A DNA stretch of 64,000 bases from Clostridia bacterium (lineage in GTDB: Bacteria > Bacillota > Clostridia > Christensenellales > Aristaeellaceae). Under the pieces are notes generated by a model that did not search any database, had not been told where the DNA came from, and worked only from the letters and a program-made list of their open reading frames with translations. This document shows, one piece after another, positions 41,501 through 51,275 of the stretch. The stretch spans positions 1 through 64,000 of the forward strand of contig JAFYFC010000020.1 of the NCBI GenBank assembly GCA_017543905.1, written 5' to 3'. The stretch's first letter is position 1, and the number at the start of each line of letters is the position of its first letter. The translations under genes were made by a program, and so were the position numbers.

Positions 41501-41525
41501 CGGATATAAACACGGAGGTAATATT

Positions 41526-42557
41526 ATGGATACGTATTCTTTTCGCGAATCCCCGCTCAGGGTATACGGTGCGCCCTTGTTTTACGAAACCGGAAGTCTG
41601 CACAGACTGCCGCGCGAGCTGGCTCAGAAAATGCATTCAAGCGTGATTTCATGGAAGCTTGACGTGCGCTGTCCGGGCGCGCGCGTCGCGTTCAAAACCG
41701 ACGCCGAGGAGTTCGAGGTGCGTGTGGAGCTCGAGCCGCTGCGCTTCGACCCGGGCATGGCGTTATGGGCAGCTCAAAGCTCTTGCGTATTCACAGGGCG
41801 CGGCGAAAGCATGCGCTACGCCGGTCTTGCTGTGCCGCCGGAGGGGTATAAGCAGCCCTGCGCGGTCGGCAAGTTCAGAAAATCAAGCGCACTTGAGGAC
41901 GTGCTTATCTACCTGCCGCGCAACGAGGAGGTCAAAGAGGTTTATGTAAGCGTCCCGGACGGCGCGCGCGTCGAAGCCCCGACGCCTTATCGCTACGAAA
42001 CGCCCGTTGTGTTTTACGGCTCGTCCATAACCGAAGGCGGCTGCGCTTCCAAGGTAAGCAACGCCTACAACGCACTCATGTGCAGACGGCTGGACTGCGA
42101 TTTCATAAATCTCGGCTTTTCGGGCTGTGCGCTCGGCGAGCTTTGCGTGGCCGATTACATCAATTCTTTAGATAAGAGCGTATTCGTTCTGGATTACGAT
42201 CACAACGCGCCCACTCCGGAGCACCTTGAACGCACGCACGAGCCGTTTTTCCTGCGTGTACGCGAGCACTCCCCTGACCTTCCGATAATCATCGTGGGCG
42301 GCCCGTATTTATATCTCGAAGACGAAAACGTGAAAAAGCGCCGCGAAATACTGCGCAGAACCTATGAAAACGCGCTTGCGCGCGGCGATAAGCACGTGTG
42401 GTACATAGACAGCGCGGAGCTGCTCGGCAGCGAGGATCGCGAGGCGTGCACGGCCGACTGCGTGCATCCGAACGATCTGGGCATGTACCGCATGTCCGAG
42501 CGGATACAGCCCGTGTTGGAAGAGGCGCTTAAGGATTTTGAAGCCCTGCGAGGCTGA
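41526..42557 (+). CDS. Cytoplasmic SGNH hydrolase/esterase with N-terminal beta domain
   Basis: A 343-residue protein without a signal peptide. Residues 1 to about 150 form a beta-rich domain; the SGNH part follows: YGSSITEGG (Ser), LGFSGCALGE (Gly), and DCVHPNDLGMYRM (Asp/His). The block III Asn lies in or near DYDHNAPTPEHL. This two-domain form occurs in carbohydrate esterases that may act on acetylated oligosaccharides after import. It has its own promoter and is followed 72 nt later by a nucleoside-hydrolase gene. Confidence 0.82.
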   Translation: MDTYSFRESPLRVYGAPLFYETGSLHRLPRELAQKMHSSVISWKLDVRCPGARVAFKTDAEEFEVRVELEPLRFDPGMALWAAQSSCVFTGRGESMRYAGLAVPPEGYKQPCAVGKFRKSSALEDVLIYLPRNEEVKEVYVSVPDGARVEAPTPYRYETPVVFYGSSITEGGCASKVSNAYNALMCRRLDCDFINLGFSGCALGELCVADYINSLDKSVFVLDYDHNAPTPEHLERTHEPFFLRVREHSPDLPIIIVGGPYLYLEDENVKKRREILRRTYENALARGDKHVWYIDSAELLGSEDREACTADCVHPNDLGMYRMSERIQPVLEEALKDFEALRG

Positions 42558-42629
42558 CCATATACGCAAAAGCCAACATAAAACCCCGTTTCACCCTAGT
42601 CACACTTTATCTACGTCGGAGGTAAGCAT

Positions 42630-43565
42630 ATGTTCAATTACGCCTATGAGGTACCCGAGCAGAAACGCATGCGGCTGATAATCCACACCGACTGCAAAAA
42701 CGAAGCCGACGACCAGTTCGCCGTCGTGCATCAGCTGCTGACGCCAAAGCTCGACGTGCGCGGCATTGTCGCGGCGCATTTCGAAGCCACTACGAGACCC
42801 CACGCACCCGGCTCTACCGTGCTTGAAAGCCGCAAGGAGATAATAAAGCTGCTGGAGCTCATGGGGATACCAGAAGCGTATCCCGTAGTCGACGGCAGCG
42901 CTGTGCCGCTTAAGGACACTGTCACGCCTTCGCCGTCTCCCGCAGTCGATTTTATTATACAGGAAGCGCTGCGGGACGATCCGCGCCCGCTGTACATAGG
43001 TCTGCAGGGCGGGCTCACAGACATAGCCAGCGCGATACTGACCGAGCCGGCCATTTGCAGCCGCATGACCGCGATCTGGATAGGCGGCGGCAACTACCCC
43101 GCGGGCAATCAGGAATTCAACCTTTCTCAGGACATAAACGCCGCCAACGTGCTGTTTGCGTCGAGCATGCCCGTATGGCAGGTGCCGCAGACGGTGTACA
43201 AGCAGTTTTCGACCACGCTGGCGGAGCTTCAGCTGAAGGTCATGCCCTGCGGGAAGATCGGCCGCTATCTGTTTGAGCAGATGGTGCAGGTAAACCTCGA
43301 CCGCGCGGACAATCCGCTCTGGCCGCACGGAGAGATCTGGGGTCTGGGCGATCAGGGCGTCATCGCCGCGCTGATGGAGGAGAGCAAGCGTCCCGACAAC
43401 TGGGAAATGCTGCCTGCGCCCGCCGTCGATCCGGCGGATATGACGTATATTCACGACACCGGCTACCGTCCGATAAAGGTGTATCGCCGCATGGACGCGC
43501 GCACGGTGCTTGAGGATTTCTTCGCCAAAATGCAGCTCCAGTTCGGAGGAAAGGCGGACTGCTGA
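42630..43565 (+). CDS. Inosine-uridine nucleoside hydrolase-like protein
   Basis: A 311-residue protein with the IUNH metal-binding start LIIHTDCKNEADDQFAV (the DxxxEADDQ variant of DTDxxxDD), WIGGGNYPAGNQEFN (N168-type ribose ligand region) and a late Asp in LGDQG. The family cleaves N-glycosidic bonds of ribonucleosides; the EADDQ variant also occurs in proteins of unknown substrate placed near carbohydrate genes. CGGAGGTAAG precedes the ATG. Probably cotranscribed with the SGNH gene. Confidence 0.8.
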   Translation: MFNYAYEVPEQKRMRLIIHTDCKNEADDQFAVVHQLLTPKLDVRGIVAAHFEATTRPHAPGSTVLESRKEIIKLLELMGIPEAYPVVDGSAVPLKDTVTPSPSPAVDFIIQEALRDDPRPLYIGLQGGLTDIASAILTEPAICSRMTAIWIGGGNYPAGNQEFNLSQDINAANVLFASSMPVWQVPQTVYKQFSTTLAELQLKVMPCGKIGRYLFEQMVQVNLDRADNPLWPHGEIWGLGDQGVIAALMEESKRPDNWEMLPAPAVDPADMTYIHDTGYRPIKVYRRMDARTVLEDFFAKMQLQFGGKADC

Positions 43566-43624
43566 ATGAGCGCGGCGGCGCAGTCGCCGCTTTGCCTGTA
43601 AAAATACAGTTCACCTGCGCAATA

Positions 43625-43670
43625 ACGCGGCGGGCGTCGAATGTACGGCGCCCGCCGCGTTTTATTGTTC
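43625..43670. terminator. Terminator between convergent operons
   Basis: A perfect 12-bp stem (ACGCGGCGGGCG / CGCCCGCCGCGT, 12-nt loop) followed by TTTATTGTTCTGTT on the plus strand. In the other direction it is followed by TATTGCG, weaker. It ends the nucleoside-hydrolase transcript and possibly the LacI operon. Confidence 0.85.
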
Positions 43671-43690
43671 TGTTATTTGCTTTTATCCGT

Positions 43691-46354
43691 TTATTCGTAC
43701 AGCCAGTCCAGCGAGGACAGGCTTTCGGCGTCCAGACCCGCGTCACGCTTAACAAGCGGAGCTTCCGCGCTTATAACGCCTATAAGCGTGAATGCGCCGG
43801 TACCGAAATCCAGCGTTATTTCGCCCGGCTCATACAAAAACGCATGCACGTTCAGCGCCTTTAAGCCCTTAAGCTTAGCGCCGTGTATCAAAAACGCCTC
43901 GTATCCGCCCCGGTCGTCCGCGTGAGTATCGGTTTCAAGGCTGGGCGGGGGCAGGTATTCCACGCCCCTGTCGTCTATATAGCCTATGAGCACACGGCAG
44001 TGCTGCCTGAGCCTGAGCTTAAGCACGATACCCTTGGTCACAGCCTCGCCCATCGAAAAGCGCGCGCCGGTCAGACCGTCAAGCTCGCTTGCGCACAGCT
44101 CGATCGGAGCGTCCTTATCGGTAAAGGCGCTTTCGCCGGGCGTGAACGTGTACTCTTCTGCGCCTGAGATTATCTCGTATTCCGCGGCGGGCAGTCTCGG
44201 CGCGCTGCCTGCGGGCGGCGGAGCAGGAAACACTCCGTCAAGCGCGAGAGCGGTGTTTTTCTCAAACGCCGCGTATTCTTTTTCAAATTCCGGCAGACAC
44301 GCCGTCCAGTGCCCGTATATTCCGCCGTCCGTGAAGGGGATTTTGCGCTGGCGCGTCTGCATCGAGCATGCGTAGAGATATGTTTTTTCGTTATGCCGTG
44401 CAAGCATGCGATAGTATTCAAGCGAGGCTTTAAGCTGCGCCTGCGCATCCGTAAGCAGCGATACGTCGCCCTTAAGCTGAGGATTGCAGCTGTATTTGTA
44501 TTTGAGCACGCTTAAAGCTGCTCTGAGCTTTGCGCACATGCATTTTGTAAACAGGTATATGCTTTCAAAATCCGAAACAAGCCGCGCGCACTCCGCGTTT
44601 CCGGAGCTTACGTTCTGCATTAAGGCCTTCATGTGCTCCGCGCGCCTTTCAAGCAGCTTTATGGCATAAACGGGCGTTTCACCAAAATGCGTCTCTCCCC
44701 GCGCGTCCCTTTCGGCATACTCCTCCAGCGTTTCGCCCGCGCGCGCCACGGAGGCGTACAGCTCGCCGTTTGGCCTGTAGCGCGCGGCGTTCGTGAGCTG
44801 GCTCATGGTCATGCCGAGGCTCAGCGTCTGACGGTTTCCCTCGGTTATACCGAAGCGCGCGAGCATTTTCGTCTCGCACAGCGCCGCGTCCTCTCCCGCC
44901 GAAAGCAGTTTTTGCGCGTCAGAGGCAGTCACGCCGTACATTTCGCATATTGAGTCCGTCCAATACGCTCTTTCCGCGTCCTCGTCCCTGTCTGGGTTCC
45001 ACGCGTACCTGAGCCACGCGCGAAACCACAGACGGTCGCGGTCAAGCTGCTTAAGGCGCGGCTTGGTTTTATCCGGCGAATACGGCCAATCCCAGTAAAA
45101 CAGCGGATACAGGTGCAGACCTCCCCCGCCCAGACGGAACGCCGCAGCCTGTACGCACTGCATTATGTATATCGGGCTTAAGAATCTGTACGGCTCGAGG
45201 TCGGCGAGTATATGCACGTTTATGATGTGCCGCTGCCCAAGCCGCGCGATATTCAGATGGTTTTTCTGCCATTTGCCGCGCGGCAGACGCGTGGTCAGTC
45301 CCTCGCCGTTATACTTCCACATGGTGTACAGGTTTTTATAGCCGCCGTTTACGCGTCCAAGCGCTTTTTCCGGGTCGCAGTCGTGTCCCCGCAGGATGAG
45401 CGGCGGTTCCTCTGAAAGATTCGCGTCGCGCGCACCAGCCTTGAGCGCAGGCACTATGGTATCTGCAAACCACTCGGCCTTATTGTCCTGACCGCGCAGC
45501 GCCTCGCCCAGACATACCATAAGCCCCACGTTCGGATATTCACTCACGAAACGTCTGACGCACTCGAATGTGTATTCCTTAACGAGCGGATTTATGCTGT
45601 CCTGAATAAGCGAAAGCCCGTGCGCCTCCGCAAACGGCAGCGGTATATGGATGTTGTAAAACTTCATCACCAGCCAGATGCCGCGCCTGTCGCATTCCTC
45701 CGCCAGCCAGAGAAACGTCTCGTGATTGAGCCTATACTCCTGCTCGCTCACCTCGAGCGCCTCGGGGTACTTTTCAAGCCTCAAAAGCGAGGAAAACGGA
45801 TGCCCGCTCCATATATACAATACGTTCGCGCGCTCGAGCAGCATTTCGTCGAGCAGCTCCGTCCACATTTCCCTGTCGTAAAACCACGGGAAGCGCTCCG
45901 GGGTTATCGGATATTCGTACGTGCGGCGCGGCGGCTCGATAGTGGTTTTCTGAAGCCCGACACAGGGACCGCGCAGAGTAAACACCGGCGCGTCATACGC
46001 AAGCAGCTCGTCCGGCAGCTGCCCTTCACGCTCTATCTTCTCCGCAAGATATACGCAGCCGTACAGCGCGCCCGTTTCGCTGCCTCCCGCGACGGCTATG
46101 CCGCCTCCGGCGCAGGTCTCCGCCTGAAACGCCTCGCCCTCCGGCACGCCCTGATGGTACAGAAAGATATCAGCCGCCTCCATATCCGAAAGGCAGGCTG
46201 ATTTACCGCGCACGCAGACGAATATGTCTCCGGGCGCGGGCATTTCGTCCCGCACGCATATCTGCGCGGATACGCCGACGCCTTCAAGCGCTGCGCGTAT
46301 TTTCTCCGCGCCGTGGCGCAGCCGCGGGTTTTCGAAAGAAAGCGATATTTTCAT
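43691..46354 (-). CDS. Alpha-glucuronidase-like glycoside hydrolase (GH67/GH20-type N-terminal domain), unassigned
   Basis: The 887-residue protein lacks a signal peptide. Its first 130 residues match the alpha/beta domain before GH20, GH67 and GH115 barrels (IAVAGGSETGALYGCVYLAEKI). A barrel follows with ERANVLYIWSGHPFSSLL, MVCLGEALRG, LILRGHDCDPEKAL and YPLFYWDWPYS, then a helical region and a C-terminal beta domain. The catalytic acids are not certain; Glu in CLGEALRG and Asp in RGHDCD are candidates. The ATG at 46354 overlaps the URO-D stop (ATGA). As last gene of a LacI operon with GH29 and GH31 it probably trims uronic-acid-bearing or other side chains. Confidence 0.65.
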   Translation of the reverse strand: MKISLSFENPRLRHGAEKIRAALEGVGVSAQICVRDEMPAPGDIFVCVRGKSACLSDMEAADIFLYHQGVPEGEAFQAETCAGGGIAVAGGSETGALYGCVYLAEKIEREGQLPDELLAYDAPVFTLRGPCVGLQKTTIEPPRRTYEYPITPERFPWFYDREMWTELLDEMLLERANVLYIWSGHPFSSLLRLEKYPEALEVSEQEYRLNHETFLWLAEECDRRGIWLVMKFYNIHIPLPFAEAHGLSLIQDSINPLVKEYTFECVRRFVSEYPNVGLMVCLGEALRGQDNKAEWFADTIVPALKAGARDANLSEEPPLILRGHDCDPEKALGRVNGGYKNLYTMWKYNGEGLTTRLPRGKWQKNHLNIARLGQRHIINVHILADLEPYRFLSPIYIMQCVQAAAFRLGGGGLHLYPLFYWDWPYSPDKTKPRLKQLDRDRLWFRAWLRYAWNPDRDEDAERAYWTDSICEMYGVTASDAQKLLSAGEDAALCETKMLARFGITEGNRQTLSLGMTMSQLTNAARYRPNGELYASVARAGETLEEYAERDARGETHFGETPVYAIKLLERRAEHMKALMQNVSSGNAECARLVSDFESIYLFTKCMCAKLRAALSVLKYKYSCNPQLKGDVSLLTDAQAQLKASLEYYRMLARHNEKTYLYACSMQTRQRKIPFTDGGIYGHWTACLPEFEKEYAAFEKNTALALDGVFPAPPPAGSAPRLPAAEYEIISGAEEYTFTPGESAFTDKDAPIELCASELDGLTGARFSMGEAVTKGIVLKLRLRQHCRVLIGYIDDRGVEYLPPPSLETDTHADDRGGYEAFLIHGAKLKGLKALNVHAFLYEPGEITLDFGTGAFTLIGVISAEAPLVKRDAGLDAESLSSLDWLYE

Positions 46355-47478
46355 CTGAATGTCCCTTCCACGTCCTTCCAATGCGTTTCGGCATGGGAAA
46401 GTATCCTGTCCGCCTCCGCCATGCTCATCGGCGGGAAGTAGAAAAACACCGCGTTTGAGCCGTAACGCGCGATAAGCCTGTCTATGCGGCTTATCCAGTC
46501 TTCGACTCCGCCCGTGTAGACCTGCACCCAGAGTCCCTTGCCCGCACGGCGCGCCGCGTCGTATATTTCGAACCACTGCTCGTGCGTGCCGTCCGGGTTA
46601 TACGAGCCCGCCGTCCACTGCAGAGCGTCTATGCCCTTTATTTCCATCAGCGCCGGCAGGTGCTTTATCGCGTCGGGACCGTCGAGGTGATACAGCACGT
46701 TGTCCATGCCCGCAGTCTGCATATCGAGCGCAGGCTGGACGAACTGTCTGAATTGCTTCGGGCTCATCATCGCGGAAAAATCGCACTGCAGCTTCGCGGT
46801 TTTGCCGTAGCCCCAGATCTGAAACACCGTGTACGCGCTGGCCGCTTTACCGTCCTCCGTGCGCGCGCAGATATCGAAAAAGCTGTCGTAATACCTGTAA
46901 TACAGGCTCTGTACCTGTGATATGCGCTCCTCCACCTCGTCGGGCTCGTCCACCATGTCGAATATCGTGTTCTGCGCGCCGCGCAGAGACGCAAGCACGT
47001 CGATGTTCTCCATAAGGTCGGGGATCGTCAGATAATAATCGTCGCCCGCGAGCTTTTTTACGTCTCTGAACAGCTGCAGATGTTCCTTATACCATTTGTT
47101 TTCCGGGTCGAACGCCAGCGGAGGGCAATCCTCCCATTCGTCCACGCATTCAGTAAACCAGACCGTGCCGGGGCTGAATTTGATGTCGCTGCCCAGATAC
47201 GCGGCCAGCGAGCCCGGCCCGAAATCCAGCGAAACGTTCGGAAAGCTGTCGGCAAGAAACGCGTGCGTCTGCGCCCAATAGCGGTATCTTTCCGCCATGC
47301 GCGCGGCGTCGCGGTATTTGTCGTACATGTCGCGGCTCCTTAACGCTGCCTGTATTTCCTTATCCGCCGCGCCCGGTATCTCCGCGACTATATGCATAAG
47401 CGGCAGACCCTGCACGCTTCTGTTCCAGTACATCGTCCATCTGCGCTTAGTTTCGTCCCAGTTGGATTTATTGAGCAT
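46351..47478 (-). CDS. URO-D superfamily protein in a glycosidase operon
   Basis: The 375-residue protein resembles the URO-D/corrinoid methyltransferase barrel: FPNVSLDFGPGSLAAYLGSD near the N-terminus, LYHLDGPDAIKHLPALMEIKG and C-terminal FYFPPMSMAEADRIL. The start is the ATG at 47478, with AAAGGAG 9 nt upstream. It overlaps the GH31 gene by 11 bp. Placement between two glycosidases suggests a role in sugar metabolism, perhaps on methylated sugars, but no corrinoid protein is encoded here and no substrate can be read from the sequence. Related to the gene at 9313-10551. Confidence 0.68.
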   Translation of the reverse strand: MLNKSNWDETKRRWTMYWNRSVQGLPLMHIVAEIPGAADKEIQAALRSRDMYDKYRDAARMAERYRYWAQTHAFLADSFPNVSLDFGPGSLAAYLGSDIKFSPGTVWFTECVDEWEDCPPLAFDPENKWYKEHLQLFRDVKKLAGDDYYLTIPDLMENIDVLASLRGAQNTIFDMVDEPDEVEERISQVQSLYYRYYDSFFDICARTEDGKAASAYTVFQIWGYGKTAKLQCDFSAMMSPKQFRQFVQPALDMQTAGMDNVLYHLDGPDAIKHLPALMEIKGIDALQWTAGSYNPDGTHEQWFEIYDAARRAGKGLWVQVYTGGVEDWISRIDRLIARYGSNAVFFYFPPMSMAEADRILSHAETHWKDVEGTFR

Positions 47479-49783
47479 TTGTACGGTCTCCTTTGCTTTC
47501 ACCATATATGCGGCAGGGCAGAACGCTGCCGTTTTCGTCGGTAAGCGAACGCGCGTGCTCGTGCCAGACGTACCTGCTTAGCGTGTATTCGCCGTTTTCG
47601 TAGGCATAGCCGTCCAGTTCGTCGCGGTACTCGCTGAATTCGCCGTCCGCGCCCGGGAACACCAGCAGCTCTCTCTTATTGGACAGCGCTTCGCATACGC
47701 TCACGCCGCCCTCGCTCAGCGGTATCACCGCGCCCGCGCGTACGAATACGGGTATGGCGTCAAGCGGCGCAGCCGCAGTATAAACGCCGCCGCCTCTCAC
47801 GCGCGCGCCGGTTTCGAGCTCGTACCAGTCGCCGCGGGGCAGATACACCTTGCGCGTGCGCGCCGCGTACTCACATACCGGGCAAACAAGCATATCGTCG
47901 CCGAGCAGAAATTCGTCGTCAGTGTTTATTGCGGTCTCGTCGTCAGGATAATTGAAGCCCAGCGGCTTTATAAGCGTGCCGCCGTTCAGGCAGGTCAGCC
48001 CCGCAAGGGAATAAATATACGGCAGCAGACGGTAGCGCAGGCGGTTCGAGCGCAGCACGGCCCCGTACTCTTTTCCCTTAAGACGCGTCAGCTCGCGGCG
48101 GATGTCCGTGCCGTGACCGCGGAATACCGGCAGGAACGCGGCGTATTCGTACCAGCGCACGAACAGCTCCCTGTATTCGGGATCGTCGAAGCCCTGTTCG
48201 TATTCGCCGTCCCAATACCACGGCTTGCCCTGCTTCACGAAAAACGCGCCGGTGTCCTGTGTCCAAAACGGCATGCCGGAGGCGGCCATATCGAGCCCGA
48301 TCGCTACCTGCTTTCGGAGAGTTTCCCATTTGGCGGATATGTCGCCCGACCAAAGCACCGTTCCAAAGCGCTGCTGTCCGGTCCACGCGCTTCGGGTCAG
48401 GTTCATTACGCGCTTAGAGGTGTTTTCACCTCTTAGTCCTTCCCATATGGCCCGGGCATGGAAAAACGCGTAGGCGTTGCCTCTGTCAGCCCCCACGGCG
48501 TCAGAGGCAGTTTTCAACGTTTCATAGTAGATTTCGGAATCCTCCGGCTTTTCCTCCCGCGCCCACTCACTGGTCCACGGCTCTGAGGAATCGCACCACC
48601 ACGCGTCTATGCCGGCGTCAAACAAGCGCTTTGCCTGCTTCCAGTACAAAGCGCGCGCGTCCGGATCGAACGCGTCGTACAATTCTCCGCCCGGCAGCAG
48701 CAGCCCCTTTTCCTTAAATTCGGCGTTGTCGCGCGTGCGTCTGTTCATGTTCGGCCAGACGGAGATCATCATATGCACGTCCATGCCGTGCAGTGTTTGA
48801 GTAAGCTGCGCGGGCGACGGAAAGCGCACACTGTCGAAGTCCTTCTGCCCCCATTCGCCGTCCGGCCAGGAGCACCAGTCGAGCACCGCGCAGTCCAGCC
48901 CTATGCCCTTTTCACGGTACTCGCGCGCAAGCGCCGTCATCTCCTCAGATGTTTCGTACCTTTCCTGCGACTGTATATAGCCGAACGCCCACGCGGGCAG
49001 CAGAGCAGGCGTGCCGGTCAGATAGTGATATCCGCGCACGGCCTCGTCGCCCGTACCCGGGATCACGTAATAATCCAGCTCCTCCACCGCCGAAAAATAC
49101 AGATATGACGCGTTTTTCGCGTCGTTAAATATAAACGGGCAGCCGCAGTCGACCAGCAGACCGCAGCCCGCGCTCGAAACCATAAACGGCAGCGCTATCG
49201 ATTTGTTGGTCTGGCAGTTGTATATCGTGCGGCCGCGCAGGTTCGCGCTGCCGCCCTCCGGCTGTCCCAGACCGTACAGCGCTTCTCCCTCGCAAAAGCG
49301 CAGCGGCAGTCTTGCCCGGTACAGGCGCTTGTAGTCGATTTTTTCCGCCTCGCGTATCCGCGTCTTGACGCCGTCCGCAGTCTCGTACCTCTCGATAAGC
49401 GCGGGGCGCGAGCGGTCGATGATCCGCGCGTCGAACGCTTCGAGCGTCCTTAAGCCCCCTTCCGCGAACACGGTGCGGCCTTCAGCGTCGCATACGGTCA
49501 ATACGCCGTTTGCCTTGTCGATACGCGCGCTAAGCTTTTCCGTGGCTATATACACGAAGCCGTCGTCCTCGCGGACTTCACGGGCGCGCACGCAGCTGCG
49601 GTTTATAAGATAAGCAGACGGTTTTCTTACAAAACCGGATTCTCTCGTGAACGTAACGCGCAGTATGCCGCGCCCGTACGCAAGCACGCGCAGACGGCCG
49701 TATTCGCTCGTAAGCTCGGCTCCGCAGTCCGTAAGGCTTACCGACTGCGTGCGCCGTTCAGGTCTGTGTGAAGCCTTCAGCAT
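47468..49783 (-). CDS. GH31 alpha-xylosidase/alpha-glucosidase
   Basis: The 771 residues lack a signal peptide. N-terminal beta-sandwich (1 to about 250) with GLGQPEGG, then the catalytic barrel: nucleophile D398 in WWCDSSEPW, acid/base D481 in WSGDISAKWETL, and FRGHGTD. WWxDxxEPW is typical of YicI-like alpha-xylosidases, fitting removal of xylose from xyloglucan oligomers. ACGGAGGTG lies before the ATG, which is 13 nt past the GH29 stop. Confidence 0.92.
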   Translation of the reverse strand: MLKASHRPERRTQSVSLTDCGAELTSEYGRLRVLAYGRGILRVTFTRESGFVRKPSAYLINRSCVRAREVREDDGFVYIATEKLSARIDKANGVLTVCDAEGRTVFAEGGLRTLEAFDARIIDRSRPALIERYETADGVKTRIREAEKIDYKRLYRARLPLRFCEGEALYGLGQPEGGSANLRGRTIYNCQTNKSIALPFMVSSAGCGLLVDCGCPFIFNDAKNASYLYFSAVEELDYYVIPGTGDEAVRGYHYLTGTPALLPAWAFGYIQSQERYETSEEMTALAREYREKGIGLDCAVLDWCSWPDGEWGQKDFDSVRFPSPAQLTQTLHGMDVHMMISVWPNMNRRTRDNAEFKEKGLLLPGGELYDAFDPDARALYWKQAKRLFDAGIDAWWCDSSEPWTSEWAREEKPEDSEIYYETLKTASDAVGADRGNAYAFFHARAIWEGLRGENTSKRVMNLTRSAWTGQQRFGTVLWSGDISAKWETLRKQVAIGLDMAASGMPFWTQDTGAFFVKQGKPWYWDGEYEQGFDDPEYRELFVRWYEYAAFLPVFRGHGTDIRRELTRLKGKEYGAVLRSNRLRYRLLPYIYSLAGLTCLNGGTLIKPLGFNYPDDETAINTDDEFLLGDDMLVCPVCEYAARTRKVYLPRGDWYELETGARVRGGGVYTAAAPLDAIPVFVRAGAVIPLSEGGVSVCEALSNKRELLVFPGADGEFSEYRDELDGYAYENGEYTLSRYVWHEHARSLTDENGSVLPCRIYGESKGDRTNAQ

Positions 49784-49796
49784 GACGCACCTCCGT

Positions 49797-51260
49797 CTAC
49801 AGCCCTTCGCCGCGTATTATGATCATATTTGTAAACCGCGTGGGCAGCTTATCCGGCAGCCGCAGCGCAAGCACGCCAAGCGCGCGCCCGAATTCGATAT
49901 TTCCCGCGCCCGGCATATATACGCCTGTCACATTCGCGCCCGCAAAGCTGTTAAGTGTCACTGTTCCTCCCGGCTGCGCGTTCATGAGGAACGCGTACAC
50001 GTTTCCGTCCTTGCAGGTATAGCGCACGTCGCCGGGCTTCCACGCGGTGACCTCCTCCTTGCCTGAGGCCGGGCGCGTATCGCCCTCCATGCACACCCGC
50101 CACGGGCGCGTGCCGTAAATGCCTTCGCCGTTAAGGCGGAGCCATGCGCCGATCTCGCTCAGTATGTATTTTGCCTCTTCGTCTATCGTTCCGTCAGGCC
50201 TCTGAGGTATGTTTAACAGCAGGCAGCCGTTTTTCGCTACGATATCGACCAGTATCTCGATCACCAGCGCGGGCGTTTTATACTGCACGCGGCTGTCGTA
50301 GAACCAGCTGCCTATACACGTGTCGGTATTCCACGGATACGGCGAAGTCTCGTCGAGCACGCTTCTTTCCATGTCCAGTACGCCCACGCGGTAGATTTCA
50401 GGGCCTCTGTTCTTCTGCAGATACAGCGCGCGGTTTTCCCCGTGCTTTTGTATGGATTTGTTGTACAGATACGCGACAGCCTCAAGCCCCACGTCGTACG
50501 CGCGGTCGTCCTCGCATTTCTGAGGCTTGTTCGCCCAGTGCCTGCCGAAGGGCAGAGAGCCGTCCGAATACAGAAAATCAGGCTCGAATTTATCTATTAT
50601 CTCGTACATCACGCGCTTCCAGTACGCGTGAAAGCGCTCGTCAGTGGTGTACCACGGCACGTTTACGCTCGGATCGTTCGTAACGTGCACGTAATTGTCG
50701 TGATAGAAGTCCCTGTACGCCGGGTCGTTGCCGTCGTACGGCACGCCCGCGTAAGGACCGTACGTATCCGCGCCCTTGTTCGTCCTCCACCAGCTGAACG
50801 AGGCACCCAGATGCTCCGTTATGCCAAAGGGCAGGTTTTTCCTGCGCGCAGCCGCCTGCCACAGTGCGCAGATGTCCTTGTGAGGCCCGACGTTTACGCT
50901 GTTCATGCGGTTAACGTCCGAAGCGTAATTAAAGAAATGATCGTGATGGGTAGCCTGCGCGGCAAAAAAACGCGCTCCGGATTTTACGTATAAATCCATA
51001 AGCGCGTCGGGATCGAAGCTTTCCGCCTTCCAGAGCGCGCAGATATCCTTATAGCCGAACACAGAGGGATGCCCGTATGTGCGCAGATGATGCTCGTACT
51101 GCGGCGTGCCCTGCACATACATGCCCTTTGCGTACCAGTCACCCTGCATCGGCACGCTCTGAGGCCCCCAGTGCGACCAGATTCCGAACTTCGCGTCCCT
51201 GTACCAGTCGGGTGCCTCAAAGCCGTAAAGCGATTCGAAGGTGGGTTCAAACACTGCCAT
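49797..51260 (-). CDS. GH29 alpha-L-fucosidase
   Basis: The 487 residues lack a signal peptide. The fold opens with WYRDAKFGIWSHWG (His30 substrate contact), continues with FFAAQATHHDHFF (His105, His106) and the nucleophile D233 in PDFLYSDGSLPF; a C-terminal beta-sandwich runs from about 370. Intracellular placement suggests action on imported fucosylated oligosaccharides. The start carries AGGAGGT and lies 15 nt past the LacI stop, so it is transcribed with the regulator. Confidence 0.93.
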   Translation of the reverse strand: MAVFEPTFESLYGFEAPDWYRDAKFGIWSHWGPQSVPMQGDWYAKGMYVQGTPQYEHHLRTYGHPSVFGYKDICALWKAESFDPDALMDLYVKSGARFFAAQATHHDHFFNYASDVNRMNSVNVGPHKDICALWQAAARRKNLPFGITEHLGASFSWWRTNKGADTYGPYAGVPYDGNDPAYRDFYHDNYVHVTNDPSVNVPWYTTDERFHAYWKRVMYEIIDKFEPDFLYSDGSLPFGRHWANKPQKCEDDRAYDVGLEAVAYLYNKSIQKHGENRALYLQKNRGPEIYRVGVLDMERSVLDETSPYPWNTDTCIGSWFYDSRVQYKTPALVIEILVDIVAKNGCLLLNIPQRPDGTIDEEAKYILSEIGAWLRLNGEGIYGTRPWRVCMEGDTRPASGKEEVTAWKPGDVRYTCKDGNVYAFLMNAQPGGTVTLNSFAGANVTGVYMPGAGNIEFGRALGVLALRLPDKLPTRFTNMIIIRGEGL

Positions 51261-51275
51261 GTCGCTGACCTCCTG

